NCBI GenBank assembly: GCA_052103955.1 | Contig: JBQELO010000002.1 | Location: 1-64,000, forward strand | DNA from: Paenalcaligenes sp052103955 | GTDB lineage: Bacteria > Pseudomonadota > Gammaproteobacteria > Burkholderiales > Burkholderiaceae_B | DNA length: 64,000 nucleotides | Direction: 5' to 3' | Shown here: piece by piece, positions 1 to 8,548 of the stretch | Layout of the letters: each line of letters starts with the position of its first letter | How positions within the stretch are numbered: position 1 is the stretch's first letter | Position numbers and translations under genes: made by a program | The notes under the pieces: generated by a model | The model's input: the letters and a program-made list of their open reading frames with translations, nothing else | Database searches by the model: none | What the model was told of the DNA's origin: nothing

Positions 1-611
1 GCATTCTTGCATTCATTGTGTGGAAATCCACCCACGAATTGGATCCTTACAAGCCGCTAGAATCGACAGTAGAACCACTGCACGTGGAAGCCATTGCTAC
101 CGACTGGAAATGGGTTTTTGTTTACCCAGACCAAGGCATTGCTACTGTTAACCAGTTGAAGTTCCCTGCAAATCGCCCCTTGGCCTTTAGCATCACTTCT
201 AACTCCACCATGAATACTTTCTTCATCCCTCAGTTGGGTGGTCAGATTTATGCCATGGCGGGTATGCGTACACAGCTACACCTGATTGCTGACGAAACTG
301 GCGTATTCCGCGGTATGTCTGGCAACTACAGTGGTCTTGGTTTCTCTCAAATGCACTTCTTGGCCACCGCCACAACGGACGCTGAGTTTGACGCATGGGT
401 AGATGAAGTACGTGAGTCCGACAAAACACTGGACATGACTAGCTTTGAGCAATTAGCTCAGCCTACTCGTCATTACTACCCTATTACTTACTTCGGCTCA
501 GTTGAACCTCAACTGTTCAAGAAGGTAATCGACCAGTTCATTGGTGTAGGTGCTAACACCACACCGGCACCGGCACTTGATGCCGAGCCATCCCAAACAA
601 CGAAGGAGTGA
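1..611 (+). CDS. cyoA: Cytochrome bo3 ubiquinol oxidase subunit II, C-terminal part (5' end outside window)
   Basis: This is the periplasmic part of CyoA, the subunit that with CyoB forms the quinol-oxidising, proton-pumping terminal oxidase of the cytoplasmic membrane. The frame is open from base 3 and enters at the end of a membrane helix (ILAFIVWK), so the N-terminal signal/lipobox and first helix lie upstream of the window. Then follow the cupredoxin-like domain (DWKWVFVYP, NQLKFPANRP, NTFFIPQLG, IYAMAGM) and a C-terminal extension. As is typical of quinol oxidases, the CuA cysteine ligands of cytochrome c oxidase subunit II are absent. The stop at 609-611 lies just before cyoB, and the cyoB ribosome binding site is inside the cyoA end. 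First gene of cyoABCDE-sco. Confidence 0.95.
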   Translation, partial: ILAFIVWKSTHELDPYKPLESTVEPLHVEAIATDWKWVFVYPDQGIATVNQLKFPANRPLAFSITSNSTMNTFFIPQLGGQIYAMAGMRTQLHLIADETGVFRGMSGNYSGLGFSQMHFLATATTDAEFDAWVDEVRESDKTLDMTSFEQLAQPTRHYYPITYFGSVEPQLFKKVIDQFIGVGANTTPAPALDAEPSQTTKE

Positions 612-616
612 AGGTC

Positions 617-2593
617 ATGTTTGGAAAACTGACATGGGACGCCATACCGACGCACGACCCTATCGTCGTGGTGACCCTGATCGGTATCGTGTTGGGCGGA
701 GCTGCCCTACTTGGTGCGATCACCTATTTCAAAAAATGGGGCGTACTCTGGCGTGACTGGTTCACCTCTGTAGACCACAAACGCATCGGTATCATGTATA
801 TCGTTGTTGCACTGGTGATGCTGGTGCGCGGTTTTGCTGATGCGCTGATGATGCGTGCGCAGTTAGCTGCTGCCGGCCCCGGTAGCGAAGGTTTCCTACC
901 CCCTGAACACTACGACCAGATCTTTACCGCCCACGGCGTGATCATGATCTTCTTCGTCGCCACACCATTTGTTGTGGGCCTGATGAACGTAGTTGTGCCT
1001 CTGCAGATTGGCGCTCGAGACATGGCTTACCCATTCTTGAACGCGTTCAGCTTCTGGATTTTCGTAGTCGGCGCTGTGCTGGTTATGTTGTCCTTGGGTG
1101 TGGGTGAATTTGCTCAAACCGGTTGGGTAGCGTATCCGCCATTGTCTGGGATTGAGTACAGTCCTGGAGTGGGGGTGGATTACTACATATGGGCCTTACA
1201 GGCATCCGGTCTAGGTACACTGCTGACCGGGGTTAACCTGTTTGTAACGATCCTGAAAATGCGCGCACCAGGCATGAGCCTGATGAAAATGCCCGTGTTC
1301 ACATGGACTTCCTTTGTTACGTGCGCGATTATTATTGCTGCGTTCCCCATTCTGACTGTAGCTCTGGGCGCACTGACACTAGACCGTTACTTAGACTTCA
1401 ACTTCTACACCAACACCTTGGGCGGCAACCCCATGATGTATGTGAACTTGGTGTGGGCATGGGGTCACCCTGAAGTGTATATTTTGGTGCTGCCAGCCTT
1501 CGGTATTTTCTCCGAGGTTACTGCTACCTTTGCACGCAAAAAACTGTTTGGCTACAAATCCATGGTTGGCGCGACCATCGCTATTGGTCTGCTGTCCTTC
1601 GTTGTGTGGCTGCACCACTTCTTTACGATGGGTTCAGGCGCCAGCGTCAATGCCTTCTTCGGCATTATGACCATGATTATTGCCGTCCCAACAGGGGTGA
1701 AAATCTTTACGTGGCTGTTCACGATGTACCGTGGCCGTGTAGAGTTTTCTGTACCCATGATGTGGACTATCGCTTTCTTGGTGACGTTCACCATCGGCGG
1801 TATGACAGGCGTGTTGTTGGCTATTCCTGGTGCTGACTTTGTTCTGCACAACAGCTTGTTCCTGATTGCTCACTTCCACAACACTATTATTGGTGGTGCG
1901 CTGTTTGGTTACTTTGCTGGTTTCTACTTCTGGTTCCCGAAAATGTTCGGCTTCAAGCTTAATGCACGCTTGGGTCGCTACTCCTTCTGGTGCTGGATCA
2001 TCGGCTTCTACATGGCCTTTATGCCACTGTACATGCTGGGCTTCATGGGCATGACACGTAGGCTGAATCAATACGACAACCCTGCATGGACACCGTACTT
2101 GTACGTGGCCTTTGTAGGCGCACTGTTTGTATTGGCTGGTATTGGCTTCATGCTGCTGCAGTTGTACGTCAGCTTCCGCGACCGCAACAAAAACCTGGAT
2201 GTTACTGGCGACCCATGGGATGGCCGTACTTTGGAGTGGGCAACCTCTTCTCCTCCAGCGTTCTACAACTTTGCTGTTACCCCCGTGGTTGATGATCTGG
2301 ATGCGTTCCACGAAGCTAAAGAGCGCGGTTTACCGCCACCTCCTAAGCATTACGAACCTATACACATGCCACGCAACACAGGCGTACCGCTGATTGTTAA
2401 CGGTTTCCTGTTGGTAATGTGTTTCGCGCTTATCTGGCACATCTGGTGGTTGGCTGCAGGCAGTTTCGCTGCGACCATCATCACCTTCATCGTTCGCTCT
2501 TACAACGATGATGTGGACTACTACGTCCAGCCTGATGAAATTGAACGTATAGAGAATGCGCATCATCAAGCTGCGCTTGCACAGAAAGGTTGA
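617..2593 (+). CDS. cyoB: Cytochrome bo3 ubiquinol oxidase subunit I
   Basis: Catalytic haem-copper subunit, 658 residues (E. coli CyoB is 663). The sequence shows the family core: SVDHKR, the low-spin haem region with FTAHGVIMIFF, the CuB/haem o3 ligands in WGHPEVY, WLHHFF and AHFHN, the K-channel region around GHPEVYILVLP, and the C-terminal GDPWDGRTLEWATSSPPAFYNF signature. It reduces oxygen to water with electrons from ubiquinol and pumps protons. I chose ATG 617 because an AGGAG at 604-608 lies eight bases before it and E. coli CyoB also begins MFGKL; an in-frame GTG at 608 overlaps that ribosome binding site and is less likely. Confidence 0.97.
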   Translation: MFGKLTWDAIPTHDPIVVVTLIGIVLGGAALLGAITYFKKWGVLWRDWFTSVDHKRIGIMYIVVALVMLVRGFADALMMRAQLAAAGPGSEGFLPPEHYDQIFTAHGVIMIFFVATPFVVGLMNVVVPLQIGARDMAYPFLNAFSFWIFVVGAVLVMLSLGVGEFAQTGWVAYPPLSGIEYSPGVGVDYYIWALQASGLGTLLTGVNLFVTILKMRAPGMSLMKMPVFTWTSFVTCAIIIAAFPILTVALGALTLDRYLDFNFYTNTLGGNPMMYVNLVWAWGHPEVYILVLPAFGIFSEVTATFARKKLFGYKSMVGATIAIGLLSFVVWLHHFFTMGSGASVNAFFGIMTMIIAVPTGVKIFTWLFTMYRGRVEFSVPMMWTIAFLVTFTIGGMTGVLLAIPGADFVLHNSLFLIAHFHNTIIGGALFGYFAGFYFWFPKMFGFKLNARLGRYSFWCWIIGFYMAFMPLYMLGFMGMTRRLNQYDNPAWTPYLYVAFVGALFVLAGIGFMLLQLYVSFRDRNKNLDVTGDPWDGRTLEWATSSPPAFYNFAVTPVVDDLDAFHEAKERGLPPPPKHYEPIHMPRNTGVPLIVNGFLLVMCFALIWHIWWLAAGSFAATIITFIVRSYNDDVDYYVQPDEIERIENAHHQAALAQKG

Positions 2594-2600
2594 TAGCAAC

Positions 2601-3233
2601 ATGTCGACTATGACTCAACAATCCGCTAATTCGGCTGCTCACGGCGATCACGCCCACGCAGACGATCACTCACACGACCAGGGCTCCACAAAAGTCCTGG
2701 GCATGTGGATATACCTCATGTCCGACCTCGTACTGTTTGGTACGTTGTTCGCTTCTTTTGCGGTATTAAGCAATGCGTTTGCCGGTGGCCCCACCAGCAA
2801 GGAACTAGTCTCACTACCATTCGTGCTGGTTGAGACCTTCGTCCTGCTGTTCTCCAGTATTACCTACGGCTTTGTCATGCTGGCAGTGCATCGCCAAGAC
2901 AAAGCAGCCGCTCTGCGCTGGTTATGCGTAACCTTTGTATTGGGTGCTTCCTTTATTGGCATGGAGCTCTACGAGTTCCAGCACCTGATTGCTGAAGGTG
3001 CTGGCCCTACCCGTAGCGCGTACTGGAGTGCCTTCTTTACCTTGGTTGGCACACACGGTATTCACGTTACTGCCGGTTTGATCTGGATGGCTGTGGTTAT
3101 CCATCAACTGACTACACGCGGCCTGACACCTACCAACATCACACGCCTGTCGTGCCTGAGCATTTTCTGGCACTTCTTGGATCTGGTTTGGATCTGCGTG
3201 TTCACCGTCGTGTACCTGTTTGGAGCTCTTTAA
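2601..3233 (+). CDS. cyoC: Cytochrome bo3 ubiquinol oxidase subunit III
   Basis: Membrane subunit of 210 residues with five predicted transmembrane helices, after a hydrophilic His-rich N-terminus (AAHGDHAHADDHSHD, residues about 12-28) like that of other CyoC proteins. Family motifs include LGMWIYLMSDLVLFG, the ELYEF segment and WHFLDLVWICVFTVVYLFG at the end. Subunit III stabilises the oxidase and binds lipid rather than cofactors. The start is ATG 2601, seven bases after the cyoB stop; an upstream in-frame codon would overlap the cyoB end by about 40 bases and gives an N-terminus unlike the family. A single base separates it from cyoD. Confidence 0.95.
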   Translation: MSTMTQQSANSAAHGDHAHADDHSHDQGSTKVLGMWIYLMSDLVLFGTLFASFAVLSNAFAGGPTSKELVSLPFVLVETFVLLFSSITYGFVMLAVHRQDKAAALRWLCVTFVLGASFIGMELYEFQHLIAEGAGPTRSAYWSAFFTLVGTHGIHVTAGLIWMAVVIHQLTTRGLTPTNITRLSCLSIFWHFLDLVWICVFTVVYLFGAL

Positions 3234-3234
3234 C

Positions 3235-3570
3235 ATGTCACATTCCTCCACAAGCCGCGCAGGAGAAAGCCACGGCAGCGCCAAGTCGTACGGCATTGGG
3301 TTTGTTCTGTGCGTGATTCTGACTGTCATCCCTTTTGCACTGGTGATGAACCCCGTGCTCAGCAAACCAGCCACCATGTTGATCGTGGTAGCCTTTGCGG
3401 TTATTCAGGTGATTGTTCAGTTAGTGTTCTTCTTGCACATGAACCGCTCGTCTGAAAACGGCTGGAACTTAGCCAGTTTCGTTTTCACTTTAGTTATTTT
3501 GTTCATTGTTATTGCATTGTCGATCTGGATCATCTGGAGCATGCATTACCACATGATGATCAACGGATAA
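3235..3570 (+). CDS. cyoD: Cytochrome bo3 ubiquinol oxidase subunit IV
   Basis: Small membrane protein of 111 residues with three predicted helices, similar in size to E. coli CyoD (109). Recognised by KSYGIGFVLCVILTVIPF near the N-terminus and FFLHMNRSSENGWN before the last helix. It is an assembly and stability subunit of the bo3 oxidase. ATG 3235 follows the cyoC stop by one base, so translation is likely coupled. It is the last structural subunit before a hairpin-rich gap leading to cyoE. Confidence 0.93.
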   Translation: MSHSSTSRAGESHGSAKSYGIGFVLCVILTVIPFALVMNPVLSKPATMLIVVAFAVIQVIVQLVFFLHMNRSSENGWNLASFVFTLVILFIVIALSIWIIWSMHYHMMING

Positions 3571-3632
3571 GTTCAGCCCTGAACTGTTAGTCCGTTCGCT
3601 CTTCGCACCCGGCCGGCCCCACGGCTGGCCGG
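3570..3632 (+). other. Two RNA hairpins between cyoD and cyoE
   Basis: The 87-base cyoD-cyoE gap holds a 7-bp perfect stem with a two-base loop (AGTTCAG/CTGAACT, 3570-3585) that begins in the cyoD stop codon, then a very GC-rich 10-bp stem with one G-U pair and loop CCAC (3609-3632). No U-run follows the second stem, so it is not a canonical terminator. A role as mRNA processing or stability element that lowers cyoE relative to cyoABCD is inferred. Confidence 0.5.
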
Positions 3633-3657
3633 ATGCTTCCTGCTACTGGAGCGCACT

Positions 3658-4557
3658 ATGAATCATGCGACCCTCACTGCCGTAAACGCTTCACGTTGGT
3701 CCCAATTTTGGGTACTAACCAAGCCCAAGGTAGTACAACTCATAGCTTTCTGCGCCTTCATCGGAATGATGTTGGCCCTACCCCATTGGCCCGATCGTGC
3801 CGAATGGGTACGTATTCTGCTGGCCTGCTTCGGTATTTGGCTGGTAGCGTCTGCTGCCGCCGTTGTGAACTGCTTTGTGGAAAAGTCCATCGATGCCCGT
3901 ATGAAACGTACGGCGTGGCGTCCTACTGCCCGTGGCGAACTCTCTGATCGTCAGGCACTGCTGTTCACTGCCATTTTGTGTTCACTAGGCTGCTTTATTC
4001 TGGCGACCTACGCCAATATGCTCACTATGTGGCTCACACTGGCTACATTTGTGGGTTATTCCATTATCTACACCATTATTCTGAAGCCCCTCACATCACA
4101 AAATATTGTGATTGGTGGTGCCTCAGGTGCAATGCCCCCGCTATTGGGCTGGGCAGCCATTCGTGGTGAAGTGCACATGGAAGCCATTATTCTGTTCTTG
4201 ATTATCTTTGTCTGGACACCACCGCACTTCTGGGCGCTAGCGATGTACCGGGTTGAAGATTACAAGCGCTCTGGCCTGCCTATGCTGCCCGTTACACACG
4301 GCATGGACTACACCGCACGCCATATTTTCCTCTACACAATAGCGCTGTTTATCACGACATTGCTGCCTGTGTTCTATGGCATGAGCTCATGGCTGTACCT
4401 GATTACTGCTGTAGTGCTAAGTGGCGTATTTTGCGCCTATGGTTACGCCATGTGGAAAAACTACTCCGACGATTTGGCAAAAAGAACCTTTCGTTGGTCT
4501 CTGTGGCACCTGAGCGGGATTTTCCTGGCTCTGTTGCTGGATCACTACCTGCTGTAA
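3658..4557 (+). CDS. cyoE: Protohaem IX farnesyltransferase (haem O synthase)
   Basis: UbiA-family integral membrane prenyltransferase of 299 residues that adds a farnesyl group to haem b to give haem O, the cofactor of the o3 site in CyoB. The first Asp-rich prenyl-diphosphate motif region is VNCFVEKSIDARMKRTAWRP; other family marks are VWTPPHFWALAMYRVEDYKRSGLPMLP and GASGAMPPLLGW. The start at 3658 has GGAG six bases upstream. Its place after cyoABCD matches the classic operon order, and the start of sco follows 12 bases after its stop. Confidence 0.95.
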   Translation: MNHATLTAVNASRWSQFWVLTKPKVVQLIAFCAFIGMMLALPHWPDRAEWVRILLACFGIWLVASAAAVVNCFVEKSIDARMKRTAWRPTARGELSDRQALLFTAILCSLGCFILATYANMLTMWLTLATFVGYSIIYTIILKPLTSQNIVIGGASGAMPPLLGWAAIRGEVHMEAIILFLIIFVWTPPHFWALAMYRVEDYKRSGLPMLPVTHGMDYTARHIFLYTIALFITTLLPVFYGMSSWLYLITAVVLSGVFCAYGYAMWKNYSDDLAKRTFRWSLWHLSGIFLALLLDHYLL

Positions 4558-4569
4558 GAGCTGTCTGTT

Positions 4570-5157
4570 ATGCCTTGGATTCGTACTCTACTTCTGTGTA
4601 TTCCCCTACTATGGCTAAGCGCTTGCTCTGATGACAAGCCCGCTTTTCATGCCATGGACTTCAGCCAAGTAGAGTACGCACAAGACTGGCGCATGCCAGA
4701 CGACACAGGACGCTACACCAGCGTGGCCGATTACGCCGGCAAAGTTGTGTATGTGTTTTTTGGTTTTGCACACTGCCCCGACGTATGCCCCACTACTATG
4801 GTGGAAATGGCCGAGGTTAAAGAAAAGCTTGGCGAAGACTTCGACAAGCTACAAGTGCTGTTTGTGACGGTAGACCCCGAACGGGACACACCTGAAATCA
4901 TGCGTGCTTACTTAGATAGCTTTGACCCCAGCGCACACGCTCTTATCGGTAGTCCCGAGGAAGTAGAAAAGATGGCCAGCGACTTTAAAGTGTTCTACCA
5001 ACGTGTAGCTGGCCCTACCCCAGAAAGCTACACCATGGATCACGCTGCTGGCGCTTATGTGTTCGATTCCAAAGGCAAACTACGCCTGTACATCAACTAC
5101 GGCACCCCTGTGGATAACATTGTTGATGACATACAGCTGCTAATCGATGGTAAGTGA
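4570..5157 (+). CDS. SCO1/SenC-family copper chaperone lipoprotein
   Basis: Thioredoxin-fold protein of 195 residues that probably delivers copper to a terminal oxidase or keeps its thiols reduced. The N-terminus is a lipoprotein signal (hydrophobic stretch ending LWLSAC, Cys 19 as the lipidated residue). The metal/redox motif CPDVC (about residues 75-79) and the downstream ligand His in YTMDHAAGAYV are conserved, so it should bind copper. FVTVDPERDTPE is also typical. It is the last gene of the cyo transcript. bo3 oxidases have only CuB and no CuA, so its client could be CuB insertion here or another oxidase elsewhere; that point is inference. Confidence 0.92.
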   Translation: MPWIRTLLLCIPLLWLSACSDDKPAFHAMDFSQVEYAQDWRMPDDTGRYTSVADYAGKVVYVFFGFAHCPDVCPTTMVEMAEVKEKLGEDFDKLQVLFVTVDPERDTPEIMRAYLDSFDPSAHALIGSPEEVEKMASDFKVFYQRVAGPTPESYTMDHAAGAYVFDSKGKLRLYINYGTPVDNIVDDIQLLIDGK

Positions 5158-5248
5158 AAAACAGCGGGCTTAGCTACTGCGTCAGTTAGCCCGTAATTTA
5201 TCGTCTACAGCAGCCATAACCCCTACGCTCAACGCCTACACTCTCAAG

Positions 5249-5281
5249 ATGCCCTGTACACCGCTACAAGGGCATTTTTTT
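5249..5281 (+). terminator. Intrinsic terminator after sco
   Basis: Stem formed by ATGCCCTGTA and TACAAGGGCAT (one bulged base) around a six-base loop, followed directly by a run of seven T. It lies about 90 bases past the sco stop and would end the cyo-sco transcript. Confidence 0.8.
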
Positions 5282-5562
5282 ATACCAAACACCTCACCTA
5301 GCACTCTGCACCCATTCTTCCTAGAACGCGCATATAACCTATGATTGCAGAGTTTTAATCCCTTTAGGTATTGATGTTTTAAGTAGTGCTGGCGCACCGC
5401 ACCTAATTTCGCCTATACAGCGCTTCTGCGTCATTTTATAGCCCACTTCAAGGCACACCCACAGCCGTTCGACCCAAGGCGCTCTACGGCGTTAAAAACA
5501 GCTATTCATAACTCCCAATAGTGTGAGTCAGAAACTGTGGACAACTTAGGTAAGTAGCAATC

Positions 5563-5600
5563 AAAAACCCCTGCTAATTTGCATTAGCAGGGGTTTTTTT
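5563..5600. terminator. Bidirectional intrinsic terminator between cyo-sco and atp
   Basis: Eleven-base-pair stem ACCCCTGCTAAT/ATTAGCAGGGGT with loop TTGC, flanked by A5 on the left and T7 on the right, so it works on both strands. It is about 55 bases past the atpC stop and is the probable end of the atp operon mRNA and a second barrier for cyo. Confidence 0.85.
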
Positions 5601-5654
5601 GATCGCTCTATGGTCCGTAGACCATACGTCATTCAGGCTACAGCCTGATCACTA

Positions 5655-6077
5655 TTAGTGACCTGGATTTTGCTTAAAACGACGTGCTGCAGCTGCTTGA
5701 GCGGCCAACATCGCCAACTCAGCTTCTACTACAGCAATATCCGCTTGATCTTTGGTATTGCGCAGAGCTTCTTCGGCGCGCTCGCGGGCTTCCAGAGCTT
5801 TGGCTTCATCCAGATCAGCAGCGCGAATGGCTGTGTCAGACAGAACCGTTACTTTGGAAGGCTGAACCTCGAGAATACCGCCAGCAACGAAAATCACTTC
5901 TTCACTGTTGTCGGCCATAACGATCTTCAGCATACCCGGACGAATCCGAGAAATCAGTGGGGTATGGCCGGGCAAAATACCCAGCTCGCCGGATTCACCA
6001 GGAAGCACAACAAACTTGGCTTCCCCGGCAAACAGCGATTTTTCCGCACTGACCACATCAACTTGAAGCGTAGCCAT
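5655..6077 (-). CDS. atpC: F1Fo ATP synthase epsilon subunit
   Basis: Central-stalk subunit of 140 residues that couples rotation and inhibits ATP hydrolysis by F1. The N-terminal beta-sandwich is clear (VDVVSAEKSLFAGEA, GELGILPGHTPL, GGILEVQPSKVTVLSDTA) followed by the two-helix C-terminal domain (EAKALEARERAEEALRN). ATG 6077 has AAGGA upstream. Last gene of the operon, nine bases after atpD and upstream of the bidirectional terminator. Confidence 0.96.
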   Translation of the reverse strand: MATLQVDVVSAEKSLFAGEAKFVVLPGESGELGILPGHTPLISRIRPGMLKIVMADNSEEVIFVAGGILEVQPSKVTVLSDTAIRAADLDEAKALEARERAEEALRNTKDQADIAVVEAELAMLAAQAAAARRFKQNPGH

Positions 6078-6086
6078 GAGTAATCC

Positions 6087-7505
6087 TTACAGGTTTTTCG
6101 CTTTTTCGAATGCTTCGTCGATGCCGCCAACCATGTAGAAGGCTTGCTCTGGCAGTGCATCACACTCACCATCAACGATCATTTTGAAACCGCGCAGTGT
6201 TTCGCTCAATGTAACGAATTTACCAGGAGCACCTGTAAATACCTCTGCCACGTGGAAAGGCTGAGACAGGAAGCGCTGGATCTTACGTGCACGAGCAACG
6301 ATCTGTTTGTCTTCTGGTGACAGCTCATCCATACCCAGAATCGCGATAATGTCACGCAATTCGTTGTAGCGCTGCAGAGTTTGCTGTACGCCACGGGCAA
6401 TTTGGTAGTGCTCTTCGCCAACCACTTGAGGATCCAACTGACGGCTTGTAGAACCCAGTGGGTCAACCGCAGGGTAGATACCCAGAGCAGCGATGTCACG
6501 AGACAACACAACTGTGGAGTCCAAGTGCAAGAAGGTTGTTGCTGGGGATGGGTCAGTCAAGTCATCCGCAGGAACGTAAACGGCTTGAATAGAGGTAATA
6601 GAACCAGTTTTAGTGGATGTAATACGCTCTTGCAGTTTACCCATCTCTTCTGCCAGTGTAGGCTGGTAACCCACGGCGGAAGGCATACGACCCAACAGCG
6701 CGGATACTTCAGTACCGGCTAGGGTGTAACGGTAGATGTTATCTACGAAGAACAGAATGTCACGACCTTCGTCACGGAATTTTTCCGCCATAGTCAGACC
6801 GGACAACGCTACACGCAGACGGTTACCTGGAGGCTCGTTCATCTGACCGAACACCATGGCTACTTTGGATTCGCCGATGTTGTCCAATTGAATAACGCCA
6901 GCTTCTGCCATTTCGTGGTAGAAGTCGTTACCTTCACGAGTACGCTCACCCACACCTGCAAATACGGACAAACCACTGTGCTGCTTAGCGATGTTGTTGA
7001 TCAGCTCAAGCATGTTCACGGTTTTACCCACACCAGCACCACCGAACAGACCTACTTTACCGCCTTTAGCAAAGGGGCAAACCAAGTCAATCACTTTAAT
7101 ACCGGTTTCAAGCAGTTCCACGGATGGGGACAGCTCGTCAAATTTAGGGGCATCCTGGTGAATAGCGCGACGCTCTTCAGTAGGGATTGGGCCAGCTTCG
7201 TCGATTGGGCGACCCAGCACGTCCATAATACGACCCAGTGTGGCGGAGCCAACTGGAACGGAAATAGGTGCATTAGTGTTGCCAACTTCCATACCACGAC
7301 GCAAACCGTCGCTGGAACCCATAGCAATCGTACGTACTACGCCGTCACCCAATTGCTGCTGAACTTCAAAGGTCAAACCTTCTTCAGCGAATTTGGAGCT
7401 TGTATCTACAAGCTTCAAGGCGTCGTAAACCTTAGGAATGCTGTCGCGGGGGAACTGAATATCCACCACGGCGCCGATGCACTGAACGATGGTACCGTTG
7501 CTCAT
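6087..7505 (-). CDS. atpD: F1Fo ATP synthase beta subunit
   Basis: Catalytic subunit of 472 residues. Walker A GGAGVGKTVN, catalytic region GERTREGNDFYHE, Walker B ILFFVDNIYR and the DELSEED-equivalent DELSPEDKQ are all present. Between the GNDFYHEM motif and KVAMVFGQMNEPPGNR there is an insertion (AEAGVIQLDNIGES) that is longer than the matching Bordetella loop as I recall it, but insertions at this loop are known in other Burkholderiales. The start is ATG 7505 (MSNGTIVQCIGAVVDIQF) with AAGGA at the right distance, not the in-frame upstream codon at 7520. Confidence 0.97.
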   Translation of the reverse strand: MSNGTIVQCIGAVVDIQFPRDSIPKVYDALKLVDTSSKFAEEGLTFEVQQQLGDGVVRTIAMGSSDGLRRGMEVGNTNAPISVPVGSATLGRIMDVLGRPIDEAGPIPTEERRAIHQDAPKFDELSPSVELLETGIKVIDLVCPFAKGGKVGLFGGAGVGKTVNMLELINNIAKQHSGLSVFAGVGERTREGNDFYHEMAEAGVIQLDNIGESKVAMVFGQMNEPPGNRLRVALSGLTMAEKFRDEGRDILFFVDNIYRYTLAGTEVSALLGRMPSAVGYQPTLAEEMGKLQERITSTKTGSITSIQAVYVPADDLTDPSPATTFLHLDSTVVLSRDIAALGIYPAVDPLGSTSRQLDPQVVGEEHYQIARGVQQTLQRYNELRDIIAILGMDELSPEDKQIVARARKIQRFLSQPFHVAEVFTGAPGKFVTLSETLRGFKMIVDGECDALPEQAFYMVGGIDEAFEKAKNL

Positions 7506-7548
7506 GTTTAGTCCTTGCATAATAACTTAATGGTTAGCCACACGCCGA

Positions 7549-8460
7549 TTACACGGCTGCGGCACCCCCCACGATTTCAGAAATTTCTTTAGTAATAGCA
7601 GCTTGACGGGTTTTGTTGTAAACCAGTTGTAGCTCACCAATTACTTTTTTGGCGTTATCCGATGCGGACTTCATCGCCACCATACGGGCGGATTGCTCAG
7701 AAGCCATGTTTTCCGCTACAGCCTGATACACCAGACCTTCTACATAGCGCAACAACAGTTCATCAATAACAGTTTTCGAATCGGGTTCGTAGATGTAATC
7801 CCAACCGTATTCAGATTTAAGTGCTGTAGAAGCTACTGCAGCACCCTCACCCACTTGCTGGAAAGGATCTGCCAAACCGCTAGGCAGTGGCAATAAACGA
7901 ATAAACGTAGGATCTTGCGTCATGGTGTTTACGAAACGACTTGTCGCTAGGTAGACTGCATCAATCTTGCCAGCTACGAAATCGTCCATCTGCACTTTAA
8001 CCGCACCGATCAAACGCTCAAGGTTAGGTTCATCACCCAACTGCACTTCTTGAGACACAAGGTTGGCACCAACACGAGCCAGCGTAGAAGCAGCTTTGCT
8101 ACCCAATGCTGTGGTTTGTACCTTAATACCTTGAACTTCAAAATCGCGCAGACGAGCCAATACCAAACGCAAAATGTTGGTATTCAAACCACCACACAGG
8201 CCTTTGTCCGTACTAACTACCACTACCCCAACTGCATTCAGCTTTTCACGCTCAAGCAAATATGGGTGTGCGTAGTCTGGGTGTGCCTGCATCAGGTGCG
8301 CTGCAATTTCGCGTACCTTGGTCGCATAAGGACGGCCTGCACGCATCCGTTCCTGCGCCTTGCGCATTTTGGATGCCGCCACCATCTCCATGGCTTTGGT
8401 GATCTTGCTCGTGTTTTGCACGCTCTTGATCTTTGTACGAATTTCTTTAATTCCAGCCAT
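7549..8460 (-). CDS. atpG: F1Fo ATP synthase gamma subunit
   Basis: Rotor shaft of F1, 303 residues. N-terminal MAGIKEIRTKIKSVQNTSKITKAMEMVAASKMRKAQ and C-terminal ASEQSARMVAMKSASDNAKKVI...NKTRQAAITKEISEIVGGAAAV are the family's coiled-coil ends; STDKGLCGGLN marks the Rossmann-like middle domain. The start is ATG 8460 directly after an in-frame GTG at 8463, chosen because family members start MAGIK and because AGGAAAG is correctly spaced. Confidence 0.96.
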   Translation of the reverse strand: MAGIKEIRTKIKSVQNTSKITKAMEMVAASKMRKAQERMRAGRPYATKVREIAAHLMQAHPDYAHPYLLEREKLNAVGVVVVSTDKGLCGGLNTNILRLVLARLRDFEVQGIKVQTTALGSKAASTLARVGANLVSQEVQLGDEPNLERLIGAVKVQMDDFVAGKIDAVYLATSRFVNTMTQDPTFIRLLPLPSGLADPFQQVGEGAAVASTALKSEYGWDYIYEPDSKTVIDELLLRYVEGLVYQAVAENMASEQSARMVAMKSASDNAKKVIGELQLVYNKTRQAAITKEISEIVGGAAAV

Positions 8461-8497
8461 CACACTTTCCTGTAAAGGCGTTATCGGGACAGGGCAC

Positions 8498-8518
8498 CTG
8501 CCCCGCTATATGGGGCAG
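8498..8518. other. Hairpin between atpA and atpG
   Basis: Perfect 7-bp stem CTGCCCC/GGGGCAG with a seven-base loop in the 88-base atpA-atpG gap. No T-run follows on the minus strand, so it is not a terminator; an effect on mRNA processing or subunit dosage is only inferred. Confidence 0.4.
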
Positions 8519-8548
8519 AACTAGCCTGCCCCTGCCTTAGCTCCAGAC

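Larger units (their letters stand above)
5158..5654. other. Intergenic gap between convergent cyo-sco and atp operons
   Basis: About 0.5 kb without a credible gene. It holds a plus-strand intrinsic terminator at 5249-5281 and a symmetrical bidirectional terminator at 5563-5600, listed separately. The middle part (about 5285-5560) shows no coding frame, repeat or RNA gene that I can support. Confidence 0.7.

Noticed and set aside
1634..2311. A 225-codon open frame on the minus strand opposite cyoB
   Set aside because: It lies wholly within cyoB, has no ribosome binding site and its composition (Gln/His-rich, no family) is that of an antisense shadow.
3..2593. Reading the terminal oxidase as an aa3 cytochrome c oxidase
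   Set aside because: Subunit II lacks the CuA ligands, subunit I has the CyoB-type ends, and a haem O synthase completes the bo3 gene order.
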